Shown here piece after piece: positions 24,033-34,122 of a stretch of DNA of 64,000 bases. Source of the stretch: Venturia oleaginea (lineage: Eukaryota; Ascomycota; Dothideomycetes; Venturiales; Venturiaceae); assembly GCA_013176395.1 (NCBI GenBank), contig JABMLP010000001.1, positions 1,736,001 to 1,800,000 of the forward strand, given 5' to 3'. How positions within the stretch are numbered: the stretch's first letter is position 1; the number at the start of each line of letters is the position of its first letter. Under the pieces are notes generated by a model. That model was given only the letters and a program-made list of their open reading frames with translations. It was not told where the DNA came from and searched no databases. Both the position numbers and the translations under genes were made by a program.

Positions 24033-25458
24033 TTACAACATGGCCTCGATGTCAGCATCAATCTGCAGCCCCCCATCAGCAAATTCAGCATAATCATCCA
24101 CACCAACCATATTAGCAATCTTCCTCTTCTTCGCACTTGGTTCCTCGCCCGATCCATTCGTTGGCGCCTGATTTGCAAAGGTTCCTTCTCCCTCTAATAA
24201 TCTCTGTGGTAGCATATCAAAAGCTGGTGGCTCAGGTTCAGCAAAATTATTCGACTCCTCTTTGACCACGTCCGCACCCGTCGTACTGACAAATCCCTTG
24301 GGCGTCCCAACAGGAGTGATACTCTCGACGGGTGGCATAGGGGGCGTCAAAGGTTCTGACTCCGGCCGCTCTGGCTCAGCTTCGCTGACGAGGCCACGGA
24401 TTATGCCATCTTCCACTTCTCGTCTCTTGGCATCTGTGAGGGTCTTCTTGGAATTGATGTCCGCGAGGTGTGCTTCTTCTTTTACGAGCTCTTCCTTGTT
24501 GCGCGTCAACATCTTTTCGAGACCTTCGACTAAGGCGCGACGAGCTTTTATGCCTTCTGCGACTGCGCCTTCAGCATTGGCGAGTGTTTTGAGAAGGGCA
24601 CTGAGACGGGCAGCGTGGACAGGCGCCGAGGGAGCTGGTATGCTTGGATTCGTCTGTTTTTCGTACTCGGAGAGAGCGCTGGCGATTGTAGACTTGGAGA
24701 GGACTTCTGATTTTGTGATTTTGGCCTGATGAGAGAGGATGGATTGGTACTCGGAGGGTGCGGAGGATGCTGAGAAGAGGGATCCACCTAGAGCTGGTTT
24801 CCTGCCTCCTCCTCGCGCTTTGTCGAGTTCTATCGAGCTACTGTTAGGGAGTGACCATCTATGAAAAACTGAGGAACGCACCATCAATCTTGGCCTCGAC
24901 GTCTGACTGCACACCAGGCTGAAAGATCTTGCGTTCCCGCCATACCTCTACAACGCGTCGTATCTTCTGTTGAATATCGATGGTAGCTCCACGGTAAGCA
25001 TCTGCGGTTGCTTCGGCGATTATCTATTGCAATTAGTATGGACTTCGAATCCGTACATGTAGGTTTGAGCTTACCGGACCGAAGTCATCAACGAACTCGG
25101 ATCTCTTGCGAGCTTTAGATTGCTGGACAACTTCTGTAGTAGTATGTTAGCGTCCATCTTCGCAAGCAAGCGATATGACATACCATTGGCAAGGTAAATA
25201 AGATTGAGGCGTTTGGGTGCTGGAGAGTCCTTGAGCCGTTGTGCCCAGACTTGCGCGGTCTCTTTGGAATGCTTCCTGTACACAAAGACGAGTTAGTCGG
25301 CCGACCACAATCATATACGAGAACAGAGCATCTCATGTAGGGGACGCAGTGTCAGCATACCGGTGGAACATGATCCATTGAGCAACAGTAACAATGGCCT
25401 CTTGCGTGTCGTTCAGTGCCGACAGCTTCGCCTTGACAGCGTCTCCAGTATACGACAT
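24033..25458 (-). CDS. RTT103: CID/RPR-domain protein, Rtt103-like transcription termination factor
   Basis: Nuclear protein binding the phosphorylated RNA polymerase II C-terminal domain at gene 3' ends. Minus-strand exons 25458-25361, 25275-25184, 25133-25075, 25023-24882 and 24829-24033, 395 aa. The first four exons make the CTD-interaction domain (residues 1 to about 130): MSYTGDAVKAKLSALNDTQE, HSKETAQVWAQRLKD, KRLNLIYLANEVVQQSKARK, FVDDFGP, IQQKIRRVVEVWRERKIF. The central part is helical (SEVLSKSTIASALSEYEKQ, then a Lys/Glu-rich coiled coil RALVEGLEKMLTRNKEELVKE). The C-terminal tail is acidic and Pro-rich with a basic AKKRKI nuclear signal. This architecture fits yeast Rtt103 and animal RPRD1. 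The start ATG is the only one giving the canonical CID N-terminus. It is divergent from the clathrin light chain gene, 342 nt away. Confidence 0.9.
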
Positions 25459-25800
25459 GATGGGTGGTCACTCTCAGATGCGCAGCTATATAGTATCCCT
25501 CTCGCTCCTTTGACTGGATGAACTCCGATCTTCACTCGTGATGTTTCGTAATGGCTGATGGTTGAGAGTTCTTGCGCAGAGATTCTTCGAAAAGGCAGCT
25601 GTCCAAACGCACGGATAGTTCTTGGCGGTGCCTCCCTGAATGGCAATCGCGAGGCCAGTTAGACATTGCGACAACAACGGCACTTCACTTGATAACAACA
25701 ACACAAAAGCCCCCGTTGAACTCACACCAGACTACCACCAATCCCTCAAGTCACGCAATCTAAATCACCAATCAAAGAACAACATCCGTCGTCAGCCACC
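25459..25800. promoter_or_regulatory. Bidirectional promoter interval, RTT103-like / CLC1
   Basis: The 342 nt between two divergent start codons must contain both promoters and leaders. I recognise no specific element in it. Confidence 0.5.
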
Positions 25801-26792
25801 ATGGCCGACCGCTTCCCATCTCTCGAGGACTTTGACGAAGGTAACCTATGCAATCTACAAGCTCAATTATAGTCATACTGATTTCGTATTCAAGGTCAGA
25901 CCGAGATCCGCGCACCCACAGCTGGCTCCACCGATGCGGCAAGCTTCCTTGAGCGCGAGCGAGCTGCCCTGGGAGAGGACGCCGACCTGTTTACCTCCGC
26001 CAACGATAACCTCGCGACCGTAGAAGATGCCGGCGAAGACGATTTGCTGGGTGGCGGCGGAAACAACAACTTTATCTCGAATGGCAATGACGATGATCTA
26101 ACTGGGTTTGAAAGCTCCTTTCCTGCAATAGATACTACCAACGACGTGAGTTTGCTCTTGTTGACCACGAAGGGGTTTCGCCCGTTTTACGATTTCGGCC
26201 TATGCGTTCCAGGTTGAAGCCATCAAGTTTATTCGAAATTTCAGCGCGGAACGTAGAGCTCGACTAGTGGTATCATCTGTCTGGATTCTCGGTTCGACAC
26301 GAAAAAACAATTTCACTGACACCAATACAGCACATTGGTCCAGGCGGCACAGTCACTGGCTCGTCCTATCTCCCGGGTGCTCCCCAGCCATCTTACTCCG
26401 CAACGCCGTACCAACAAGAAGAGGAACCAGAAGTCATAAAGGCATGGCGCGAGAAGCGAGCGGCAGAGATCGCGAAGCGTGACGAGATTTCTGCTGCCAA
26501 GAAACAATCAACGATCCAGGAGGCCCAACAAGCTCTCGACGATTTTTACGACAACTATAACGACAAGAAGGAGAAGAACATCGCACAGACGAGGCGCGAG
26601 GCCGAGGAGTTCTTGAACTCGCGGGACGACACGACTGCTGGTGGAACGAGCTGGGAGCGCATTGGCAAGTTGGTGGACTTGAGTGGAAAAGGTCCAAGAG
26701 GCGGTGCTGGTGGAAGTGGAAAGGAGAGGTTCAGAGAGCTGTTGGTGAGCTTGAGAAAAGACGAAAAAGCACCGGGCGCAACTGGATACTAG
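25801..26792 (+). CDS. CLC1: Clathrin light chain
   Basis: Regulatory subunit of clathrin coats on endocytic and trans-Golgi vesicles. Exons 25801-25840, 25895-26145, a possible 57-nt exon 26213-26269, and 26331-26792; 269 aa with the small exon, 250 aa without. It opens MADRFPSLEDFDEGQTEIRA, then an acidic Gly/Asn-rich region. The heavy-chain-binding helix is EVIKAWREKRAAEIAKRDEISAAKKQ, with a coiled coil through EKNIAQTRREAEEFLN and the ending SWERIGKLVDLSGKG...FRELLVSLRKDEKAPG, all typical of fungal light chains. The 57-nt segment is phase 0 on both sides, has a GTGAGT-type preceding intron and GTATCA following donor, and would insert VEAIKFIRNFSAERRARLV. Relatives normally pass straight from the acidic region to a GPGGTxTG motif, so this segment may be skipped. 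Confidence 0.92.
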
Positions 26793-26850
26793 ATTGAAAG
26801 ATGAGAAGAGTGAGGGGAGTGGAAACTATATCGTAAAACATATCTATTCA

Positions 26851-26934
26851 ATTCAATTTCGGTATCGATAAATTTCTGGCAAGTTGGCTCCCAAAGATTG
26901 CCAGAAAATTAGCGATATCGATCTGTAATTGAAT
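26851..26934. repeat. Small inverted-repeat element, copy B (most complete)
   Basis: An 84-nt element with arms of about 35 nt. The outer ends are ATTCAATT (26851) and AATTGAAT (26927). Inside are GGTATCGATAAATTTCTGGC and, on the other strand, ATCGATATCGCTAATTTTCT, closing on GGCAA/TTGCC around a 15-nt loop containing CCCAAA. It would fold into a hairpin. It starts about 60 nt past the clathrin light chain stop codon, so it probably lies in that transcript's 3' UTR. Confidence 0.8.
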
Positions 26935-27171
26935 GCGATGAATCGTTTTCACTTACAAGATGGTAGGGGCATGGATGTATCCGACTGATCGAAAAGGTCT
27001 TGCAGGTAAATTATGTAATAACTCAATTCTAGTCACGCACTCACCATCTCCAATTCTGATCCTCAGCTTGTAGCGTCGGGGGCTGGTCAAACAATGCTTG
27101 TCTTAGGAACCATTGTTGGATTTCGAACAATACGCCGACGAAGTCCAACTGCCTTCACTCTTCCTGCCAAG
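26935..27171. other. Short intergenic interval
   Basis: No gene. It lies between the inverted-repeat element and the 3' end of the small minus-strand gene. Confidence 0.4.
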
Positions 27172-27647
27172 CTATTCATATTCACGACCAATCTCGTTAG
27201 GTCCAGGATCCATCTCTTCGGCGACGTCCATTTCTGGACCGACAGCAGTACAATTACAGCCTTTTCCATTGGATCTACCTTCGAGGGGTTGAAAGATTGA
27301 TGGCTGCTCGCCTGGATGTGATATCAGGAACCGTTCCATCGGGCGAAGGTTTTTGTTTGGTGCGTTGGCTGCGAGGATATCCATGACAGGCTTGTGGTAG
27401 GAACAAGAGGTCTTGACTCTCTCGCTCCGGATCTTTGATGCTTGATCAGTGGTTGGGCTTTCCATGACCAGACCTGCTAAGGCCTCCTTGGTAATTTGGA
27501 CCGGCAAGCAGGCAATGGGGTCCTCTGAGCTGGCGATGATCGTTAGTCTCTCTCGAGTGCTTCGTCTCTGCGTGATTCGTGAGCTCTATTTCGTTCGCCG
27601 ACAGTCCGGCCTTACGCGACTTGACCGGAGGTTTCTATTGTATTCAT
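27172..27647 (-). CDS. Small protein of unknown family, paralogue A
   Basis: Two-exon model on the minus strand: exon 1 27647-27616 (MNTIETSGQVA), intron 27615-27530 with donor GTAAGG, branch-like GACTAACG and acceptor CGCCAG, exon 2 27529-27172; 129 aa. It contains ITKEALAGLVMESP, then ASKIRSERVKTSCSYHK, PVMDILAANAPNKNLRPMER, FLISHPGEQP and an acidic C-terminus EMDVAEEMDPGPNEIGREYE. No signal peptide or membrane segment; soluble and probably cytoplasmic. I do not recognise the family. The product of 28886-29491 shares the order ALAGL, SK..S, C-Y, a Met-Asp/Glu pair and a (M/L)(E/D)xx(F/Y)L motif at similar spacing, so the two are probably old duplicates. A good splice chain and codon-like composition support a real gene. 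Confidence 0.55.
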
Positions 27648-28885
27648 CTTGACGTTGCGATCGCAGGAGAGCGTGCCTAACTAGGCAGACAGGAAAGAAA
27701 ACAGATATGGAAAAGAACAACGGGTTTAATGTTAGCAAGAGAGGGAGAATCGAGAATTGCGAGTGAGAGATCTGAGTGGCCCGTTTGTCTTTTGCGCTGA
27801 AAGACGACAGTATTTACGGAAAGACACTCTGTCTATGATCATCCCGCACCGAGGTAGCACGATTGCCTCAGACTTCTGAACGTCATGTGTGATACAATTG
27901 CACACTGCAGAGCTGCTGGCCTGTCTGTTGGCCTTTTCTGTCAGGACTCGTTGAGAATACCGTGCCAACGAAGCCAAAAAGACTACAATACGAGCAACTA
28001 CTCGTATGGCTGCGGTACTCAATACATATGCCTGACATTTTCAACCAGGCTAAGTCACATGACTGAGAGTTGATGCGGACCACGGCGATCCTGGCATTGT
28101 GCGCTCGACTTTGACGGGTTCACGCTCCCAGGATTACGAGCTGGCCTTGCCAGTATGCTGTCATTGTCACTTCTCCGAGTTGGATATCATCATCTATTGG
28201 ACCCAACGCACAGTCCGTGACGATGATTACTCGAGCAGGACCTCACATACCACTCATGGTTTGGATGAGCCTTCCTAACCTGTAAGCTCTCCTGAATATG
28301 GCTACTAGTCTTTCAAACGATACTGATCTAAACTCTCGAAATATCACAAGTGGCACAGGTGGAATACATTCAATCGTCTCTGAGCCGTCACGGTCCAGCG
28401 CTATAGCACGAAACTCACGACAACCCTCTGCTTGGTCTTGAAAAGTCACTCATGTGTCAGGCTGCCCAACAAATCACAGGGAATACTTTGACACAATCTC
28501 AACTTTTTGGGCCAGGATGTTGCTCTCGCAAGCGATTGTTCAATAATCGTGGAACACATCGACTTCCGGTAGGGACGTCACCGAGCGTGGCCTCTCGCAT
28601 GGGCTGACCGCAAGGTTTCCAGCAACCTCTAGTGAATTTCAAGGCCTTTGGTTCCGCGCAAAAACGCGGGTAGAGAAGGCAAATGCTGAGGGCTCGTAAG
28701 TAACACCTGCCGAGAACCACTTTGATCTTCGTGGCTCTGGAGCTCCCCCAGGAATTCATGTACAGGCCCTGGAATTAACACCTTTAGTGTCAGCCTTGCA
28801 TAGTTTGACACGACCATATTTTGCCATTCAATACACTACTGGTTTACAACGAGTCAATACTCCGCCGACTAAAAGGAAAAGATGC
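27648..28885. other. Intergenic region between the two small paralogues
   Basis: Only short minus- and plus-strand frames occur. The frame ending at 28243 (ECIPPVPLVIFREFRS) and that ending at 28499 have no match to either flanking small gene that I can see. No repeat was noticed. Confidence 0.45.
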
Positions 28886-29491
28886 TCAATTCATTATCTT
28901 GCGGACACACCATGTGCCCACGAAGCTCAAGCCCTCAGGCGTATCCAAACTATATGCCGCTACCATATTCAAGCTAGCAATATCTCCTGGCTCACCTTTT
29001 CCATCGTCGACCGCAGTCTCTGGGACACCGGCTTCAACCGTGGTAATATGTCCGCCTATCCTTTTCATCGAGATCCAGGCCTACTCACTTGGCTTCTCGG
29101 CGAGGTAGTGGTCGAGAGTTATGTATGGGTCTTTCTCGTGAGGCTGGACATGAGTGAGCTCCATTCCGTCTCTGCGGTAGAGGCATATTGTTGATGGAGG
29201 CTCGATCGTGGATTCGTGCTTGCTCGCTCGGGGAGCCTGTGTATTGAGGCCGGCGAGGGCTTCATTCGTTGATCGGACAAAATCAACTGGCTGGATGGAG
29301 GGCTGAACGGAAGCGGACTGTTTGTCCAAGACGTCTCCTGAAGATTTCGGGCCAATTGCCTGAAGCTGCTTTGACCTGCTGTACTATGACAGCGGTAGAC
29401 TTCTCCAACCTGAGCAATACAATTAGCGGAAAAGGCATTGCAACAAGGAAGACATACTGGGCCGAACTGGCCTCTCCTTCTGAGTGGGCAT
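28886..29491 (-). CDS. Small protein of unknown family, paralogue B
   Basis: Three-exon model on the minus strand: 29491-29458 (MPTQKERPVRP), 29337-29089 and 29031-28886, 142 aa. Intron 2 (GTGAGT to TTGAAG) is clear; intron 1 (GTATGT to CTTCAG) is about 120 nt and its acceptor was chosen to keep frame. The product has SVQPSIQPVDFVRSTNEALAG, SKHESTIEPPSTICLYRRDG, MELTHVQPHEKDPYITLDHY, LAEKP, and a C-terminal exon ending VAAYSLDTPEGLSFVGTWCV plus RKIMN. No secretion or membrane signal. The middle resembles paralogue A (TNEALAGL against TKEALAGL, then C-Y, ME/MD and DHYL/ERFL). Function unknown. Confidence is limited by the first intron. Confidence 0.5.
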
Positions 29492-30495
29492 TGAAACTAC
29501 GATAAATGAGAGCGACCAGTGAAGTGAAAATGACAGGCGATTGATAACCTATAATAAAGGGGGCCCCAATCCTCCCCCTCCGTGTGTATCCCACTGAAGA
29601 TGATACACGCCCTAAAAAGATAGAAATAAGACCAAAACGAACAGTCTAGCCCCAAAATTTCATAGCTGCAGAGACAACTAATAAACAGAGCAAAACCCAA
29701 GGCGACGTCTCAAATAAGAATCTCCACCCTGGATGACAATACTAAGAAAATGTTAGGCGCTGCATGGGAGATCAAGAATGGAAAATGGAAACAACTGACC
29801 TTCCACATAAGAACTCCCGCCGTCACAACCGTCACGACATACGCACACAAGGACTATGTGAATGTCGACATCCACATCCACACAACGCACACACACACAC
29901 ACAAACACACAGCAAGTACTTCGGGACAACCTTTCCTCATGCAGTGATGGCTGCGCTAACACACTGTTAGACACTGACTGCAACCAAGGATAGAGAAGGG
30001 GAATGGCTTACGAACAACATCCCAAGAAAAAGCTGCAAAGCCGACCTAATGCATGAATTCGATCTGGAACATGCTACCGAGATGTCAGCAACAATACAAT
30101 GGAAAGAGTGAGATGGTCAAGATCGGACCCAAGATATTGACTACCTAAACTTGGGTTTGAACGGAAGCTACATGGCTGTGACGCCGACGGTGACCTTTGT
30201 GTTTGCCTAGGGACTAGGGGCCTGTGGTAGCAGTTCTGAAGGAGGGCAGTCGATTCTGGGTTGTAGCCATCTCGAGCGGACTGAGATAAACTCAAGTGAT
30301 ATTGTGAAGGTGAGCACTTGAAGATGAGGTGTGAGCTCTTGTTGAAGAAGAAGGAAAAGAAAGAAGATAATCGACGCGTCTATATGCCAAGACTGCTGAC
30401 ATAATTGCCACGCTCGTGAAAAAGTGGGTACTGTCACAGAAATCTTCCAGAGTCCGAAGATGGCAAGTATGATCACGTTCATCCAGTAAATCACC
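29492..30495. other. Intergenic region upstream of DBP9
   Basis: It should hold the promoters of paralogue B (minus) and DBP9 (plus). A CA microsatellite lies at 29880-29911. No gene is supported; the longest frames are shadows or start without ATG. Confidence 0.5.
29880..29911. repeat. CA/TG dinucleotide microsatellite
   Basis: An imperfect run of CACACA with single interruptions (ACGC, AAAC). Confidence 0.8.
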
Positions 30496-32452
30496 ATGAA
30501 GCGCAAATTGAACGAGAACGATGTTCCAGAGGAGGCTGCTGAGCCTTCCAACAAACCATTTTGGGATTCTTCAGCCACCTTCGACAAGCTAGGACTCGAC
30601 TCTCGTCTTCTCCAAGGCATTCTCAGCCAGAAGTTCAGCAAACCCACTCCCATTCAGGCTCGCGCGATTCCTCTGGCATTTGAGGGAAAGGATGTACTCG
30701 GTAATTTACTGCACTGTCACCAGCCCAGTATATAATCACTAACACAAATCAGCCCGCTCCAGAACGGGATCTGGCAAAACCGCCGCGTACGTCCTTCCTA
30801 TCCTCCAATCGATCCTTAAATGCAAAGTCTCCTCAGCTACGAAATGCACCTCCGCCCTCATATTAGTTCCGACCAATGAGTTGGCCGGGCAAGTCACCAA
30901 AGCAATTCAGGCCTTCGCCTCATTCTGTGCCCAAGATGTACGCGCTGAGAACCTCGCTCGCAAAGAAGACGACAAGGTACAGCGCGCTCGACTCGCAGAC
31001 AACCCGGACATTATTGTTGCGACTCCGTTCAAAGCTGCCATGCATATCAACAGCACAGCTTTAAAAGTGGACAACCTCAAGCATTTGGTCATCGATGAAG
31101 CCGATTTGGTGCTGGCATACTGCAACAACCAGGATCTGGAGAGCGTAAAAAAAGCGCTTTCTGTTGGCGTACAGGCATTCGTCATGAGTGCGACATTGGG
31201 CGCTGAAGTCGAGACCTTGAAGAAAATGTTCTGCACCGATCCGGTCGTGCTGCAACTGGACGATGAGGAGAAGGGTGCTGACGATGTCGCACAATATGTG
31301 GTCAAATGTGGTGAGGAGGAGAAGTTTTTACTGATCTACGCCATCTTTATGCTCAAGCTCATCAAGGGCAAAACCATTGTTTTTGTTCAGGATATCGATC
31401 GTTGTTATAGACTCAAGCTGTTCTTGGAGCAGTTTGGCATCAAGAGCTGTGTTTTGAATTCGGAGCTGCCTGTCAATTCGCGGATACACGTTGTGGAAGA
31501 GTTCAACAAGGGCGTCTACGACATCATCATCGCATCAGACGAACACGAAATCATTGGCAACGAGGACAGACGGAAAAGAAACAAAGCCGTTGAGGACGAG
31601 GAAGAGGAGGAGATCGTGGAAAACGAGGCAGAGGAAAAGGAGACCGAAAGGGGGATGGAAAACGAGGGTGATGCTGAAGACACGGGCGCCGAAGAAGCAG
31701 AGCCTGGCACAGCAAAGGTGGTCGAACCGCCCAAAAAGAGGAGGAGAAAAGACAAACGCGACAAGGACTACGGAGTCGCCCGTGGAATCGATTTCAAGAA
31801 CGTTGCCTGCGTACTAAATTTCGACCTCCCAACAACATCGAAATCTTACACACATCGAATTGGTCGCACCGCAAGAGCTGGCCAGAAAGGCATGGCACTG
31901 TCCTTTGTCATTCCCAAGAACGAGTATCGCAAACACAAGACGACAACCATCCCAAGCACCGAGCACGATGAGAAGGTTCTCGAAAAGATCAAGCAAAGGC
32001 AGGCAAAAAAAGATCAAAAAATTCTTCCGTACGCTTTCGATATGAAGAAGCTAGACGGATTCCGCTATCGTTTGGGCGATGCTTTGCGCGCTGTGACAAG
32101 TGGGGCCATTCGAGAGGCACGACTCCGCGAACTTCGACAGGAACTTATCAAGTCGGAGAAATTGAAGCGACATTTCGAGGAAAATCCAGATGATCTAAGA
32201 CATTTGAGACACGATGGTGAACTTAGAGCGGCGAGAGTCCAACCCCATCTCAAGCATGTTCCGGAGTATCTGTTACCAGGAGGAGGAAGAAAAATGTTGC
32301 AAACTGGGGTTGGATTTGTGGGTGCTCGGAAAGAGACTGATAATCGGGTACGGAGGGCTCGAGAGACGAAGAGGCGGATGGGTAAAGTCGTGAAGTCAAA
32401 GGGGAAGAAGGCCAATCCTTTGCAGACGTTCAAGACGAAGAGCAAGAAGTAA
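30496..32452 (+). CDS. DBP9: DEAD-box ATP-dependent RNA helicase Dbp9
   Basis: Nucleolar RNA helicase of 60S ribosomal subunit assembly. Exons 30496-30700 and 30753-32452 (intron 52 nt), 634 aa, the usual Dbp9 size. Motifs in order: Q-motif region ([26 protein letters not shown]), motif [11 protein letters not shown] (residues about 69-78), Ia PTNELAGQ, Ib VATPF, II VIDEAD (near 183), [56 protein letters not shown]. As in other Dbp9 proteins a long charged insertion (Glu/Lys-rich, from about residue 318 to 400, ending [18 protein letters not shown]) splits the second RecA domain just before motif V. The C-terminus is strongly basic. Motif Ia has Asn where most DEAD-box proteins have Arg (PTRELA). 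Confidence 0.95.
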
Positions 32453-32610
32453 AGAGCATGATGCACCAACCAAAGAGCGTTACTCCAGAGCCTATCTAAT
32501 TCTCATTCTGTTTATTATAAGGGCGTCTAATGTTTACAAGATAACATTGACCGCCACACTGGCTTCATCAGTTTAGAGGCGCAGCTACTAGAATTCAGAT
32601 CTTCAACTTT

Positions 32611-32679
32611 AGATCGATATCGATAAATTTCTAGTAAGATTATTCCCAAACTCGTCAAAGATCTAATCATATCGATCTT
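32611..32679. repeat. Small inverted-repeat element, copy C
   Basis: The left arm is AGATCGATATCGATAAATTT followed by CTAG. The right arm (reverse complement, near 32661-32679) AAGATCGATATGATTAGATC is more diverged. The spacer again contains CCCAAA, as in copies B and D. It lies about 160 nt downstream of the DBP9 stop codon. Confidence 0.7.
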
Positions 32680-33317
32680 GAGGAGGTAGATTTCAAGCAT
32701 GAAGCTATGGTCGTAATTTCTGGAAGCTAGGAGACGTTATGCCGCGAGCTTTTCGGCACTCGCCCTTACAATTATCAACCCAACGACTATGGAATCTGAG
32801 TCTAGTTATGCTACGACCTCTGGAGCGATTCAAGGATTTCGAGTATCATTTTTTCAATCTCGTCAATCCACCACTTTTCTCACTTTAATTTTGCTTTTCA
32901 AAACGTACCGGTATTATCTTGAACATCTCCGTCAATTTTCACGTCAAATTTGTACTACGAACAACTTTGACAGATTATGCAACTAGAGAGAGTGAATACG
33001 ATGCTGGTGAGCTTTCATAGTGTCATGTACCATCATCACAATAGCTTACCGGCTTTAGGATGATTCACTTTGATAGCAGCTTTCTAGCTATTAACTGTAT
33101 TCCCAACGTCTTCCGATACATTTGCTGTTCATGTATACGAAAGCTGTTTGTTTTGTTAGTTTGTCCATCTTTTCTGTTCATCTCGTGCCTCGTGCAGCAT
33201 GGTTCCGTCCATGACTGGGTGGACGGCATCCATTTAAATCGCGGATTTCGTGCGCAGAGGGACAACAGGAGAATGGACCAAAAATATCTTTCCACAATGT
33301 TCTAAGTTGGCGAACAC

Positions 33318-33363
33318 TAAACGTGACGTCATAGATCGTGAGATGAACTTAACGTCACGTTTA
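33318..33363. repeat. Perfect 12-bp inverted repeat enclosing a CRE palindrome
   Basis: TAAACGTGACGT (33318-33329) and ACGTCACGTTTA (33352-33363) are exact reverse complements 22 nt apart. The left arm continues into TGACGTCA (33325-33332), the palindromic ATF/CREB-type bZIP site. It could be a regulatory site or the ends of a tiny TA-flanked transposon remnant. No promoter for a known gene is close, since both neighbours end here. Confidence 0.6.
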
Positions 33364-34122
33364 TCGCCCTCGCTTAGAGCCCTTAAGTCCCCGGGTTTCA
33401 GGGCGGGTTATACTGTTTTTTAGGCGGGTGTAATCCAAAGGATCGCGGATGTACATCAAAGGTTTTGCGTGTATGTTCAGTGTTCGCCTCTATTGAATGA
33501 TCCGATAAATGGATGGTCATCGTGTCAAGAACATGGATGTTCATATCTATTTCAATTGTCTATGATTCGCAATAGTTTATGGTCCTTATGTTTTCTGGGG
33601 TTTCGAGAGCACATCGTCTCTAGCTTCTGGCTTCAGCCTTGTCAGTCCTTCTAACGTTGCATAATCAGTTAGCTCCATTTTGGATCCTAGATCCAAATCC
33701 ACTGACTGGGGCTGCTGTTTCGACCCCCTTGCCACAAGAACCAGCCAGCATAAAAAAGAGGGGAAAGGCTAAATGGAGATGGTACGGGCTAAAGGATCAA
33801 AACCAAATTTGTGGAAAGAGTCAATATTCTTTTTCATCTCTACAGCCCGAAACCGACTCTCTGGACGCATTTGAGTGACTGACTAGTATGAAATCGCAAA
33901 TACAAAATCCTCCTCCTGCTCTTTCAATACCCAGAGAATACATATATACATCATCCTGCCGTCTCTTTCTATAGAGGGGTGTGTCTTCCAAATCGTTGAG
34001 CCCAGCCGTCTTTTGTGAGGCTAACTCCTTTATCGTACAGGAACATGTCGCCTTATACGGTAGTCATGATTGAGGCACCGTCTGTGGACTTCAAGCTCTT
34101 CATCCAGTTTGCCGGCGATATT

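Larger units (their letters stand above)
32453..34122. other. 1.7-kb intergenic region between convergent genes
   Basis: Lies between the 3' ends of DBP9 (plus) and the ABC transporter (minus). It contains inverted-repeat element copy C at 32611 and an unrelated 12-bp inverted repeat around a CRE palindrome at 33318. The reading frames here are short with no domain content. Confidence 0.6.

Noticed and set aside
33319..33460. Possible transposon terminus in GC-rich sequence after the 12-bp inverted repeat
   Set aside because: No transposase frame, no second matching terminus and no target-site duplication could be found.
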